64,000 bases of DNA from Croceivirga radicis (GCF_002072105.2 NZ_MTBC01000003.1:1-64000), one strand, 5' to 3'. Shown: positions 8,458 through 18,283, counted from the first letter of the stretch. Notes: generated from the sequence alone by a model not told the origin. Made by a program: numbers and translations.

Positions 8458-11400
8458 ATGATTAAAATTCCCCGAGTCATTTTTGCCTTACTCCTATGTT
8501 GGAGTTCTTATACATTGGGGCAAGCTACAAAAGATTCCATAGTCTTCCACCCTATTGGAGGCAAAGCGTTCCAAGGTTCCTCTACGCAAATTTATCAAGA
8601 TAGTAACGGCTTTATGTGGATAGGAACTACCAATGGTATTTACAAATATGATGGTGGTAATTTTAAGTTGTTTGATGCCACAATTGACGGTAAAGTAGGT
8701 CTTACCGACGGATACATCAAATGCTTTATAGAGGACGACAAACAAAACCTAATTATAGGTACGTTATTCGGCTTAAACATCTATGATAGAAAATTGGACG
8801 TAGTTAAACCCTATACGTTTAAAGAGACAGCGCAATTTCTACAATCCAAATACATAAACGCTTTATTTCAAAAAGAAGAACAACTATGGATTGGAACTTT
8901 TAGAAATGGACTTTATAGACTTAATACAGAAACTGGAAATATTACCAAAATAACCCTCCCCAACCCCAAAAAAAGTGTAGATGTAGGCATTTACGGCATT
9001 CACGAACATCAAAATAGTAATAAATATATCGTAGTAGCTAGTGGAGCCGTATATTCCGTAAATAAAGACAAAGGAGATTTGGTATTCGAAACAAACGAGT
9101 ACATTCAAAAGTCTTTCTTAACTCCAGATGGCAATACGCTTGTATTAGGTACCAGAAGCGGCAAATTATTGCTTTTAGACCTGCATGCAAATAGAAATCT
9201 AAACGCCAAAGAAGTAGCAATTACACCCAACCATACCATACTATCTTTAGCAACGGATAGGTATGGAAATATTTGGTGTGGCACCGAAAATAAAGGAGTT
9301 GTAATTTACCATCCTAAAACAGGTACCACTAGTAGATATATAAACGATTTAACCAAACCCTATGCCTTGCAAGGGAATTCCATTTGGAGTTTGTATTATA
9401 CCAAAGACAATACCATGTGGCTAGGTATTTTTAAAAATGGGCTTAGCGTTTATGACTCCAATTACTTCAAATTTGAGCACGTAAAAGCAAATCCGTTTAA
9501 ACAAGATTTACTCAACAATAATAAGATTAATTGCTTTTATGAAGATCAAACTGGTAATGTATATATTGGAACAGATGGTGGTGGTCTTAATTATTGGGAT
9601 AGACAAACAAACACCTATACACACTACAATCTAGACAACAATAACTTTTACACCAACGTGGTTCTTTCTATTTTACCAGATGGCCACGGCAATTTATTGA
9701 TAGGTTCTTGGGCAAACGGATTAGGTATTTTCAATTTAGAAACGAAGAAATTTAGAGTATTGACCAAAGAAAATTCGTTTTTGGATTCGAACCACATATT
9801 CGATATGACCAAGGATAAAAAGGGACGTATTTGGATTCCCACTTTTTATGGTGGATTGCATTGGTATAATCCGGTAACCAACGCTAGCGGTACTATACCT
9901 CTTAAGAGCAACAAAGGTATTGGTGATGCCAACAGTATTTCTAGAGTATTAACTGCAACGGATGGTACTATTTGGGTAGGTACCCAAAATACCGGACTTT
10001 ATAAAATTATAGAAGCAGAAGACGGTAACTGGATTATAAAACAATTTCAAAAAGGAGGTGATAATTCACTTACCAATGATTTTATCAATTCAATTTACCA
10101 AGATAGGGACAGTACTATTTGGGTGGGAACGGAATCTGGTTTAAATACGTATAATGCTAAAGATGATATATTTACCCCAATTAACATCGAAAATACCCTA
10201 AAAGGTAGTCCCGTAAGAGCCATAATACAAGATGCTGACGGATACTTTTGGTTAAGTACGGACAAAGAATTGTTACAATATAACAACACTACCAAAGAAA
10301 TCTTTAGGTATACTATTACAGATGGTTTGCAAGCCAATGAATTTAATAGAAGTGCTGTTTATAAGACCAGTAATGGCCAATTATTATTTGGTGGTAGTGA
10401 CGGATTTAATTTGTTTTTTCCTTCAGAAATAAAAAAAAGTACAAAACAACCGCCATTGTATATTTCTAAGCTTAAAATTTTTAATCAGCTTGTAACGCCT
10501 AATGACGATTTTGCTGTGCTGGAAAAAGATATTAGCCAAACCGATTCTTTAAAATTATCCTATAAACACAATGTAATCGATTTTGAATTTAATGCCATTA
10601 CCTATAAAAATGCAGCAAAAGTTAAATATGCCTATTATTTAGAAGGGTTTGAGAACGAGTGGAATTACGTAGAGAATAGAAACACGGCAACGTATACCAA
10701 CTTAAATCCAGGAACGTATACCTTGCATATAAAGTCTAGCAATGCAGACGGTATATGGGTAGAGAATGCCGTAAGTGTGTTTATAAAAATTACGCCCCCA
10801 TTTTGGGAAACCTGGTGGTTTCGTATAAGTATAACATTGGTATTAATTGGATTGGCCTATGCCTTTTATCTTCAAAGAACCAGACGTATAAAAGCGTATC
10901 AGCGGCGGTTAAAAAAAGAGATTAAAGCTAGGACCTTTGAATTGGAACAGCAGCAACATAAATTAATAGAAACCGCCAACCAACTTTCTGAAAGAAATGA
11001 GGAAATTAAACGGTTTACCTATGCCCTATCTCATGATTTAAAAAGCCCTCTTGGCAACATTACCTTGCTCACCCGTTTTATTGCAGATGATTTGGGGGAT
11101 AAGAAATCCAAAGACACGGAAAAGTATCTAGAATTTATAGATGAAGCATGTACTACGCTACAGACCTTGATTGCAGATATCACTGAAATTGCCAAACTAG
11201 GACATATTAAAAATAAGAACGAAGCGGTAGATACACGACAAATTGCCCAAAAAGCAATAGCTATGATGGTTAGTCGTGTACAAGAACAAGACGTTAAAAT
11301 TCTAATAGCCGAGAATATGCCGGTTCTTGTAGGTGATGCTAACCGATTCTTTCAAGTGTTCGAAAACTTGTTGGATAATGCCGTAAAATATATGGGTGAT

Positions 11401-11682
11401 CAAAAAAATCCGTCTATTACCATTGAATCCCATACTACTGTTGATGAAATAAAGATTACAATAACGGATAATGGTTCTGGAATGGATAAAAATGCGCTCA
11501 ACAAGTTATTTACGCCCTTTGAACGCTTTAATTCCAGCACAAAGGGTACCGGTTTAGGCTTGTTTATGACCAAAAAAGTTGTGGAATCGCACGAGGGGAC
11601 TTTAACCGCTAGTTCTGCTGGTAAAGGAAAGGGCTCAACATTTGAATTAAGCTTTCCGCTTAGCCGTTTGCACTGCGCTTAA
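8458..11682 (+). CDS. Two-component propeller sensor histidine kinase without output domain
   Basis: A 1074-residue membrane sensor. It has a signal peptide (cleavage near GQA, residue 22); about 14 Reg_prop beta-propeller repeats forming a periplasmic double propeller (motifs such as GFMWIGTTNGIYKYD, GNIWCGTENKG, STIWVGTESGL); a Y_Y_Y domain near 715-780; one TM helix near 785-805; and a coiled coil. The kinase core has phospho-acceptor His859 in SHDLKSPL, an N box (FFQVFENLLDNAVKYM), G1 DNGSGMD and G2 GTGLGLFMTKK. It ends after the ATPase domain, whereas hybrid two-component systems of polysaccharide loci continue with receiver and AraC domains. No response regulator or polysaccharide locus is adjacent. 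Confidence 0.88.
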   Translation: MIKIPRVIFALLLCWSSYTLGQATKDSIVFHPIGGKAFQGSSTQIYQDSNGFMWIGTTNGIYKYDGGNFKLFDATIDGKVGLTDGYIKCFIEDDKQNLIIGTLFGLNIYDRKLDVVKPYTFKETAQFLQSKYINALFQKEEQLWIGTFRNGLYRLNTETGNITKITLPNPKKSVDVGIYGIHEHQNSNKYIVVASGAVYSVNKDKGDLVFETNEYIQKSFLTPDGNTLVLGTRSGKLLLLDLHANRNLNAKEVAITPNHTILSLATDRYGNIWCGTENKGVVIYHPKTGTTSRYINDLTKPYALQGNSIWSLYYTKDNTMWLGIFKNGLSVYDSNYFKFEHVKANPFKQDLLNNNKINCFYEDQTGNVYIGTDGGGLNYWDRQTNTYTHYNLDNNNFYTNVVLSILPDGHGNLLIGSWANGLGIFNLETKKFRVLTKENSFLDSNHIFDMTKDKKGRIWIPTFYGGLHWYNPVTNASGTIPLKSNKGIGDANSISRVLTATDGTIWVGTQNTGLYKIIEAEDGNWIIKQFQKGGDNSLTNDFINSIYQDRDSTIWVGTESGLNTYNAKDDIFTPINIENTLKGSPVRAIIQDADGYFWLSTDKELLQYNNTTKEIFRYTITDGLQANEFNRSAVYKTSNGQLLFGGSDGFNLFFPSEIKKSTKQPPLYISKLKIFNQLVTPNDDFAVLEKDISQTDSLKLSYKHNVIDFEFNAITYKNAAKVKYAYYLEGFENEWNYVENRNTATYTNLNPGTYTLHIKSSNADGIWVENAVSVFIKITPPFWETWWFRISITLVLIGLAYAFYLQRTRRIKAYQRRLKKEIKARTFELEQQQHKLIETANQLSERNEEIKRFTYALSHDLKSPLGNITLLTRFIADDLGDKKSKDTEKYLEFIDEACTTLQTLIADITEIAKLGHIKNKNEAVDTRQIAQKAIAMMVSRVQEQDVKILIAENMPVLVGDANRFFQVFENLLDNAVKYMGDQKNPSITIESHTTVDEIKITITDNGSGMDKNALNKLFTPFERFNSSTKGTGLGLFMTKKVVESHEGTLTASSAGKGKGSTFELSFPLSRLHCA

Positions 11683-11807
11683 GGTAGTCCCTACTCCACA
11701 CAAAGTTGGCTTTTTTTAAAGAACAATCATTTGGTTCTGCAAATGAATTGGCTTAAGTATTAGATGTTCTATTCCTGTGATTTACTAATGGATTATATCA
11801 GGTTTTA

Positions 11808-11815
11808 TACTTTTG
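11808..11815 (+). promoter_or_regulatory. Candidate -7 box upstream of folE
   Basis: TACTTTTG fits TAnnTTTG about 100 bases before the folE ATG. No clear TTG element lies at the expected distance upstream, so this is only a weak candidate. Confidence 0.25.
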
Positions 11816-11916
11816 TTTAATAATTAACAAATAATATTAAACAATATCCGTACTTTTATAAAAAGAAATTTAATTGAACTGGGAACCAATAAGCCGTTCC
11901 ACTGGAATTAAAAGCT

Positions 11917-12621
11917 ATGAAAGAAAAAGATTTAGTATTAGAAGCATTAACGGGAACCAACGGGTATTTAAACGGACATACACATGAGGAAATAGGAGAC
12001 GACCATCTTTATACTGGTGTGGAAACGCCTTTGAAAGCGAATGCCTTTGAACTTAGCAATCAAGAAAAGAAAAACCGTATTGCGGAATTGTTTGCAGAAA
12101 TAATGGACGTTATGGGATTGGACCTCACGGACGATTCCCTACAAGGAACCCCTATGCGCGTAGCCAAAATGTATATAGATGAAATTTACTCTGGTTTGGA
12201 CCCTGCCAACAAACCTAAAGTGGCCTTGTTTGAGAACAAATACCAGTACAACCAAATGCTGGTAGAAAAAGACATTACCTTCTACTCTAATTGCGAACAC
12301 CATTTTGTACCTATTATAGGTAAGGCCCACGTGGCATACATATCTTCTGGTAAGGTAATTGGTTTATCTAAGCTGAATAGAATTGTGCAGTACTTTGCCA
12401 AAAGACCACAAGTACAGGAAAGACTTACCAACCAGATTGCACTAGAACTTCAAAAAATATTAGATACAGAAGACGTTGCCGTTATAATAGATGCCAAACA
12501 TTTATGTGTTTCATCTAGAGGTATAAAAGATGATACTTCTGCTACGGTAACATCCTTTTATGGAGGTACATTCAACACCCCAGAAAAGATTCAAGAATTA
12601 TATAACTATATAAACAATTAA
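11917..12621 (+). CDS. folE: GTP cyclohydrolase I
   Basis: A 234-residue enzyme converting GTP to 7,8-dihydroneopterin triphosphate, the first step of folate and pterin synthesis, in the cytoplasm. Family motifs are present: TPMRVAKMYIDEIYSGL, the zinc-binding and catalytic YSNCEHHFVPIIGKAHVAYI (Cys and His ligands), GLSKLNRIVQYFAKRPQVQE, and the third zinc ligand in KHLCVSSRGIKDDTS. The first 45 residues are a variable acidic extension. The gene is monocistronic: the kinase upstream ends 234 bases earlier and the next gene is convergent. Confidence 0.95.
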   Translation: MKEKDLVLEALTGTNGYLNGHTHEEIGDDHLYTGVETPLKANAFELSNQEKKNRIAELFAEIMDVMGLDLTDDSLQGTPMRVAKMYIDEIYSGLDPANKPKVALFENKYQYNQMLVEKDITFYSNCEHHFVPIIGKAHVAYISSGKVIGLSKLNRIVQYFAKRPQVQERLTNQIALELQKILDTEDVAVIIDAKHLCVSSRGIKDDTSATVTSFYGGTFNTPEKIQELYNYINN

Positions 12622-12659
12622 AGCGGCCCTGAGCCACCTTAATTGTTTACAAATTATGC

Positions 12660-12696
12660 GCAGGCCTACCCTTTTTGTAGGTCTGCCGCTTTTTTA
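12660..12696 (+). terminator. Terminator of folE overlapping the convergent peptidase 3' end
   Basis: GCAGGCCTAC (12660-12669) pairs with GTAGGTCTGC (12677-12686), with one G-T wobble, and is followed by CGC and a run of six T. The stop codon of the convergent S41 peptidase (12666-12668) lies inside the left arm. Confidence 0.55.
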
Positions 12697-14264
12697 AAAG
12701 CCTCCTTTGCAGGTGCCTCATAACCCAATTTATCATAGGACTCCCCTAACTTTTGCCATACTTCTGGCTTATTGGGATACGATTCTGATAACAATTGGTA
12801 TATCAATAAAACACCTTCATGTTGGCCTTGAAACGTCATGTTCTCCGCGGCTTGCATAAAGTGTTGGTCAAAAGGAATATGGGCATAGATTGGGTCCCTT
12901 AAAATTCTGGCAGATTCTGCACGCAGCTCTTCTATTTTCCCTGCAACGAATAAATCTGTTAAATGTGCCATGGGGTCGGCAATAAAACCTTCCAAATTGT
13001 TTTGTATTATAAAATCCACCACAGGATCTTGATTTTGTTGGTATTCCTTAAACGTTGGCTCAATAGCGATAACTGGCACCGTTGCATCTGCGTTTTCCCA
13101 TTGCGGCATATCTTGCCACCAAGCAAAAGACAGATAGGCTCTAACTTTGGAATTGGGTAATTCTATTTTCTTATTGTCTCCATAAAAATTCTTGTTTTCT
13201 GCCGTTGGCTCGCCAATCATAATAGCATTGGTATAGTTTTCTATCTCATTGGTTAAATTTTGACAAGCCGAAAACGTTTGCCTACCGGTAATGAAAAAGA
13301 ACTTACCCTTTTGGTTCAATTTAGGCCTAGCCAATATGGCCTGTATTAACCCTTTGTTATTATAGTTATTACCACCGCCGTTTAAACGAACATCGTAAAT
13401 AAATTTAGTTACCTCATGTGTATCTGCAAAAGCGAATAATCGCTCATAAAAATCCTTGATAGTTTCTGTTTCATGATTAAAAACAGAACTCTGGCGAACG
13501 TAAAGTGTTTTGGATTCTTCCAAATACTCAAAGTTAAAATAAGTGTCGTTCAACTGTTTTAAATAGAGTGGCGTTTCGGACTGATTTCTTGCGCTTACCC
13601 AATTTTGGTTTGGTATGGTAAGTAAATAATCTGTAGAGCGGTCTTTGTACGCTATGTGTGGTAAAGTATAGGTAAAGCGTTTGCCTTCTTTTTCGAAAGT
13701 CATTTCCGTAGCGTCTGTATAGTTGGGTACCACCCCTTGGGCATGTAATACAGCAGGTACCGTTAAAAAGCGTAGCCCGTATGCCTTGAAATAACTGTTG
13801 TTCTCTACAGGCACAACAGGTCGTATCCGTTCTAAAGCTTCTGTAATTGGTGTTTCTCCAACTTTAATCACCTTAGCTCCTAGTATTTTTTTATGTTCCT
13901 TAGTAGTACCTTCTACAAAAACCCCATCTTTAAAATGGTATAGGTTAAGCGGTAACACTCCTTCTTTACCAAGGGTACTAAAAGGCACCTGGGTATGGCC
14001 GTATTGAAAAAGAGATACAGTTCTAGAGAACCCTACTTTAATTTCATGTGGCTCCAAGTTGGGTATTTCTTTATACAATTGCGCAACGGCCTTGTCCCAA
14101 TTTTCTTTTGTTACTTTTTTAAATAGAAATGGAAAGTTGGCATGTACTTGGTCTTGAAGAAAGGTTAAATCTTCTTGCCATTGTGCAGATGTTAGTGTTG
14201 TTTCTGTTTGGGATTGTCCTTGGGCAAATACCAAAAGAACTAATACGATGATTGTTTTTTTCAT
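12666..14264 (-). CDS. S41-family peptidase with C-terminal TPR
   Basis: A 532-residue exported protein. The N-terminus is a signal peptide (MKKTIIVLVLLVFAQGQSQ). The region around residues 285-400 has tail-specific-protease features: YDVRLNGGGNNYN, the probable nucleophile Ser in GRQTFSACQNLTN, and GEPTAEN, as in peptidase family S41. No clear PDZ domain precedes it. The last 60 residues resemble a tetratricopeptide repeat pair (PNKPEVWQKLGESYDKLGYEAPAKEAFKKA). The substrate is unknown. It is a single gene, convergent with folE, sharing the terminator hairpin. Confidence 0.8.
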   Translation of the reverse strand: MKKTIIVLVLLVFAQGQSQTETTLTSAQWQEDLTFLQDQVHANFPFLFKKVTKENWDKAVAQLYKEIPNLEPHEIKVGFSRTVSLFQYGHTQVPFSTLGKEGVLPLNLYHFKDGVFVEGTTKEHKKILGAKVIKVGETPITEALERIRPVVPVENNSYFKAYGLRFLTVPAVLHAQGVVPNYTDATEMTFEKEGKRFTYTLPHIAYKDRSTDYLLTIPNQNWVSARNQSETPLYLKQLNDTYFNFEYLEESKTLYVRQSSVFNHETETIKDFYERLFAFADTHEVTKFIYDVRLNGGGNNYNNKGLIQAILARPKLNQKGKFFFITGRQTFSACQNLTNEIENYTNAIMIGEPTAENKNFYGDNKKIELPNSKVRAYLSFAWWQDMPQWENADATVPVIAIEPTFKEYQQNQDPVVDFIIQNNLEGFIADPMAHLTDLFVAGKIEELRAESARILRDPIYAHIPFDQHFMQAAENMTFQGQHEGVLLIYQLLSESYPNKPEVWQKLGESYDKLGYEAPAKEAFKKAADLQKG

Positions 14265-14437
14265 GATGATTCTGATTTGTTAGTACATCACAAAAGTGCA
14301 TCTTCTTATACATTACCAGCAATACAATTTACTGAATTGTAGAATTTAAGGCGCGAAATGTAAATAGTTAGAGACTGTATTTTACTTAATTAAAAGCTTC
14401 AAATGACGGTTGTAAAAACTTAAATACCAATATTATA

Positions 14438-15745
14438 TTATTCTTTAGACTTAGCTACAACGGCTTTTGGTAAACTAAAGTGAAAGGTAGACCCCAACCC
14501 TTCTGTGCTCTCTAACCAAACCTCGCCTTTGTAATGTGTAACTATCTTTTTAACTATAGATAAGCCAATACCAGAGGAGCTTGCGGTATTATCTAGTTTG
14601 GTGAAAATTTTAAATATGCGGTCAAAATAGGCTTGGTTTATTCCTTTGCCATTGTCTTTAACATAGAACTCATAAGCCTCTGGCCTATCAAAATATCCGA
14701 TAGCAATTTTACCCTTTTCTTTGTCGGAATATTTTATGGCATTCTGAATTAAGTTTTGGAACACTTGTCTAATACGCCATGTATTTCCATAAAGTTTAGG
14801 TAAAGGTTCTTGAACTTGCAACGTAATGTGTTCTGGAACCAAAAGGGTCTGTAGTACTTCATTTATAATTAAATCCGTACTAACCCAAGTGTCTTCTTCA
14901 GAAATACGGTCTACTGTAGAGTAGTCTAAAATACCTTTAATGAGCAAATCCATTTTCTCTACATTAAAAAGTACTTGTTTAAGGGTTTGCTTGTCTGCTC
15001 TATCCAAGCTCTCCCTCTTATCTTGCATATACCAAGAAAGTAAGGTATGCATATTTATTAAGGGTGCCTTCAAATCATGCGAAACCACATGGGCATATTC
15101 GTTCAAGGCTTGGTTTTGTTCTGAGAGCGATTGTAATAACTCTTCTTTTTTAGCCTCTTGTTCCTTAATTTTCTCTTCTTGTTCTTTACGCTGTATTAAA
15201 TTGACCAACATGTTGGCATAAACAAAAAGAATATCTTTTTCGTTATCGTTGTATTTGTTGATTCTTCTAACCGAATCAAAACCAATAAACCCAATAAGTT
15301 CATTGTTTTTAATTTTAGGTATGGTTATAAGGCTCTGTATTCCTTGTGGTTCTAAAATAGCCCTTAGCCCCATTTCTCCGTCGTCTGGCAGTTTGCTAAC
15401 ATCTTCTACCCAAAAAGCCTCTCCTTTACGGTGGGCTGCTAGCCATTGCGGTATAAAATCTACCGGAACATTTTTTAGATTATCTATCTCTGGTGTTATG
15501 CCATCTGCACACCACTCATAGGTATTGGTGGTTGTATTGGTTTCAAAGTCATAAGAAAAAATATAGCTCCTATCAGATGCTACAAACTCTCCTATTTGTT
15601 TTAACGATTTATTGATTAGTTGGTCAATATCCGATAGGTCAGAATTAATATAAGTAGTAGAAATACTGATAAGTAGTTCTTGAAAGCGCAATTGGCGTTC
15701 AATGATTTGGTCTTTTTCTTGCTGACTTATAAGATTCTCGTTCAT
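14438..15745 (-). CDS. Soluble GAF-domain sensor histidine kinase
   Basis: A 435-residue cytoplasmic kinase with no membrane segment. Residues about 20-195 form a GAF domain (YIFSYDFETNTTTNTYEW, then IPKIKNNELIGFIGFDSVR). A short coiled coil follows, then the HisKA helix with His223 in VVSHDLKAPLINM, and an HATPase domain with N box (FQNLIQNAIKYS), G1 DNGKGI and G2 SGIGLSIVKKIV. The ligand of the GAF domain cannot be read from the sequence. No receiver gene is adjacent; the divergent neighbour is an MFS transporter beginning about 125 bases away. Confidence 0.88.
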   Translation of the reverse strand: MNENLISQQEKDQIIERQLRFQELLISISTTYINSDLSDIDQLINKSLKQIGEFVASDRSYIFSYDFETNTTTNTYEWCADGITPEIDNLKNVPVDFIPQWLAAHRKGEAFWVEDVSKLPDDGEMGLRAILEPQGIQSLITIPKIKNNELIGFIGFDSVRRINKYNDNEKDILFVYANMLVNLIQRKEQEEKIKEQEAKKEELLQSLSEQNQALNEYAHVVSHDLKAPLINMHTLLSWYMQDKRESLDRADKQTLKQVLFNVEKMDLLIKGILDYSTVDRISEEDTWVSTDLIINEVLQTLLVPEHITLQVQEPLPKLYGNTWRIRQVFQNLIQNAIKYSDKEKGKIAIGYFDRPEAYEFYVKDNGKGINQAYFDRIFKIFTKLDNTASSSGIGLSIVKKIVTHYKGEVWLESTEGLGSTFHFSLPKAVVAKSKE

Positions 15746-15869
15746 AAACCGATAGTGCTTAGGTTATTAAAAATACTACAAACCAAGATATTAATACAAC
15801 TGAATTACCAGAAAGCTTTGTTAATTGAACAAAACGCAAAAAACCTGCGGTAAATTGTATCTTTTAAGA

Positions 15870-17186
15870 ATGAAAACCAATTCTTTTACCGAACGTTTAT
15901 ACGACTATCTCAACAACGAGGAAGATGCACGTGCCTGTAGTGCTATTAGTGAAGATGCCTGCAAAGAAACACCCAACAACTATTTTCTGATTCTTTTGAG
16001 CAATACCCTTACCAAATTAGGTGACACCCTTAGCAATCCTAAAACTGTATTAACATGGGTAATGAGTTATGTTAACGCTCCAGTATACCTAATTAGTTTT
16101 ATTGTACCTATACGGGAATCTGGCTCCATGTTGCCCCAGATTGTAATTGCCAGTTACGTTCGTACGCAAGAACGGCGTAAATGGATCTATGTAATAGGAA
16201 GCGTATTACAATGCCTGAGTATTGCCGCCATAGGTTTTGTCACCTTATACACAGAAGGTGTTACCGCAGGATACACTATAATTCTATTGTTGGTTCTTTT
16301 TAGTTTATCGCGTGGCTTATGCTCCATAGCATCTAAAGATGTATTGGGAAAGACCATTCCGAAAAAAAAGCGCGGTAAATTAAAGGGCTATACCGTTTCC
16401 GTATCAGGAGTATTGGTTTTGTTAGCAGGTTTATACATTATTTACAGGTCTAAAAGCGATGCAAACGTTACGTTTTATGCTGTTTTGTTATTTTTTGCCG
16501 CTAGTTTATGGCTATTTGCAGCACTGGTCTATGCTTTTATAACAGAAGAAAAAGGTGCTACGGATGGCGGTAAAAACGCTTGGAAGGAAGCATGGCAAAG
16601 AATGAACATAATAAAAACCGACAAGCATTTTAGAAACTTTGTTATCGCTCGATCCCTTTTATTGTGTTCGGCACTTACCGCACCTTATTATGTATTATTG
16701 GCACAAGACAATTTAGGTAAAGAAAGTTACTTGTTAGGGTTATTTATTTTGGCAAATGGTCTTGCTTCTATTATTAGCGCACCTATATGGGGTAGAATGG
16801 CAGATACGTCTAGTAAAAAAGTTATGGCCATAGCAGCATCTTTCGCTGCCATTTTAGGTATTGCCATGTTCTTTATCATCGCCTTTTTGCCCACTATTAA
16901 AAGTAGCTTTTGGCTGTATCCAATCGCTTTCTTTCTTTTAGGTATTGCCCATAGCGGAGTAAGGCTAGGAAGAAAAACATATATAGTGGATATGGCAGAA
17001 GGCAACCAACGTACAGATTACGTCTCCGTAAGCAATACATTGATTGGCGCCATACTATTATTAACCGGGGGTATTAGTGCATTGGTAGCCTTAATTTCTA
17101 CCAAAGGTGTAATACTTGTTTTATCCGTTTTTGGAATTTACGGTGCATACCGTAGTTATAACTTACCTAATGTAGAATCCAAATAG
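15870..17186 (+). CDS. Major facilitator superfamily transporter
   Basis: A 438-residue inner-membrane protein with about 12 hydrophobic helices. The ATG at 15870 is preferred to a TTG at 15825 because it matches a sensible start (MKTNSFTERLYDYL). A soluble N-terminal stretch of about 55 residues (NNEEDARACSAI) precedes the first helix, which is unusual for an MFS carrier. MFS-like loop sequences include LGKTIPKKKRGKLKG between helices and GRMADTSSKKVM. The substrate is unknown. It is convergent with the cold-shock-domain gene, and no terminator hairpin is evident between them. Confidence 0.8.
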   Translation: MKTNSFTERLYDYLNNEEDARACSAISEDACKETPNNYFLILLSNTLTKLGDTLSNPKTVLTWVMSYVNAPVYLISFIVPIRESGSMLPQIVIASYVRTQERRKWIYVIGSVLQCLSIAAIGFVTLYTEGVTAGYTIILLLVLFSLSRGLCSIASKDVLGKTIPKKKRGKLKGYTVSVSGVLVLLAGLYIIYRSKSDANVTFYAVLLFFAASLWLFAALVYAFITEEKGATDGGKNAWKEAWQRMNIIKTDKHFRNFVIARSLLLCSALTAPYYVLLAQDNLGKESYLLGLFILANGLASIISAPIWGRMADTSSKKVMAIAASFAAILGIAMFFIIAFLPTIKSSFWLYPIAFFLLGIAHSGVRLGRKTYIVDMAEGNQRTDYVSVSNTLIGAILLLTGGISALVALISTKGVILVLSVFGIYGAYRSYNLPNVESK

Positions 17187-17272
17187 ATTTTATCAGAAGT
17201 AAATTACTTGTCCACACAATTTAAACGTAAGTTATTTTAAGTGTAGCTTTAACTATTTAGTTGTGATAAAAC

Positions 17273-17734
17273 TTAAGATTTATCTAGATTTACACGAACA
17301 GCGTTCATTCCACGTTGGCCTTTTTCAAGCTCAAAGGTAACCTTGTCATTTTCTGTGATTTCGTCATTTAAACCACTTACGTGACAAAAATACTTTTCGT
17401 TATTTTCAGAATCAATTATAAATCCAAAACCTTTAGAGTGGTCAAAGAAAGACACTTTTCCTTTACGGATAGGGTCAAATTTATCCTCTTCGGTTTCTTC
17501 TTTCTGTGGAATTCCCAAAACTATTTCAGAGGCATCAATTTCTTCCTCTTCTGTTGGTTCTGGTGGTGTATCGGTAAGGTTACCAAATTTATCCACGTAA
17601 GCAAAAGGTATACCACCGTCGCTATCCTTAGATTCGGCACGCCTTGCTTCTTTCTTTTTTAGCTTTTCTTCTCGTTTTTTAAGCTTCTTTTTTTCTTTTT
17701 CCCTTTTATTAAAGGTTTGTTGTGATTTTGCCAT
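17273..17734 (-). CDS. Cold-shock-domain protein with charged N-terminal extension
   Basis: A 153-residue protein. Residues about 88-153 form a cold-shock domain with RNP1-like KGFGFIID and RNP2-like KYFCHVSGL, so single-stranded RNA or DNA binding is expected. The first 36 residues are almost entirely Lys, Glu and Arg (a highly basic coiled-coil-like helix), followed by an acidic linker rich in Glu and Pro. This arrangement recurs in Flavobacteriia. It lies 108 bases downstream of a minimal cold-shock protein gene, with a terminator between them, so the two are separately transcribed. Confidence 0.85.
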   Translation of the reverse strand: MAKSQQTFNKREKEKKKLKKREEKLKKKEARRAESKDSDGGIPFAYVDKFGNLTDTPPEPTEEEEIDASEIVLGIPQKEETEEDKFDPIRKGKVSFFDHSKGFGFIIDSENNEKYFCHVSGLNDEITENDKVTFELEKGQRGMNAVRVNLDKS

Positions 17735-17790
17735 ATTCTGTGTTAGCCGATAAGGTAAGGCTTTCTATACTAATTTCCTTGTATTATCAT

Positions 17791-17825
17791 AAAAAAAGCC
17801 CATCTGTTTCCAGATAGGCTTTTTG
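17791..17825 (-). terminator. Rho-independent terminator of the small cold-shock gene
   Basis: A ten-position stem (17797-17806 with 17811-17820, one mismatch, loop TTTC) is followed on the minus strand by seven T. It stops transcription from the cold-shock gene at 17843-18034. Confidence 0.75.
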
Positions 17826-17842
17826 TTTTTGGTTCTATAGGG

Positions 17843-18034
17843 TTAGATGACCTTTACGTTCACTGCATTTAATCCTTTTCTACCTTGCTCTAAATCAAAC
17901 TCAACTTGGTCACCTTCGCGAACTTCGTCAATTAATCCAGAAACATGTACAAAGTGTTCTTTGTTAACACCCTCTTCAACTATAAATCCAAATCCTTTGG
18001 TGTCGTTGAAGAATTTTACTGTTCCTTTACTCAT
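17843..18034 (-). CDS. CspA-type cold shock protein
   Basis: A 63-residue protein consisting of one cold-shock domain: MSKGTVKFFNDTKGFGFI with RNP1 (KGFGFI) and the RNP2 counterpart EHFVHVSGL. It is expected to bind single-stranded nucleic acid and act as an RNA chaperone in the cytoplasm. About 250 bases separate it from the divergent DUF4494 gene, leaving room for a long 5' leader as in other cold-shock mRNAs, though no leader structure is evident by eye. Confidence 0.93.
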   Translation of the reverse strand: MSKGTVKFFNDTKGFGFIVEEGVNKEHFVHVSGLIDEVREGDQVEFDLEQGRKGLNAVNVKVI

Positions 18035-18254
18035 GTTATTGTACTTAATATTAAATTGGCCGCGAATGTCGTACTAATAAATGATTATAGCACTATAAAA
18101 GACAATAATTCTTTAAAATAATAAACACTTGGTTGGTTGTGCACATAAAATTGTAGAAATAACTAATCCATTCATTATCTGGCGACTAGTACTTAAAGCT
18201 AGAAATTGTGAATATCTATTGCTTTTTTATACCAAATTGGCGTACCCTAAAACC

Positions 18255-18262
18255 TATATTTG
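18255..18262 (+). promoter_or_regulatory. Candidate -7 box upstream of DUF4494 gene
   Basis: TATATTTG fits TAnnTTTG and lies 21 bases before the ATG at 18284. A TTG at 18237-18239 is 15 bases upstream, slightly short of the usual spacing. Confidence 0.4.
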
Positions 18263-18283
18263 GCACCCCAAAAATTATGAATT

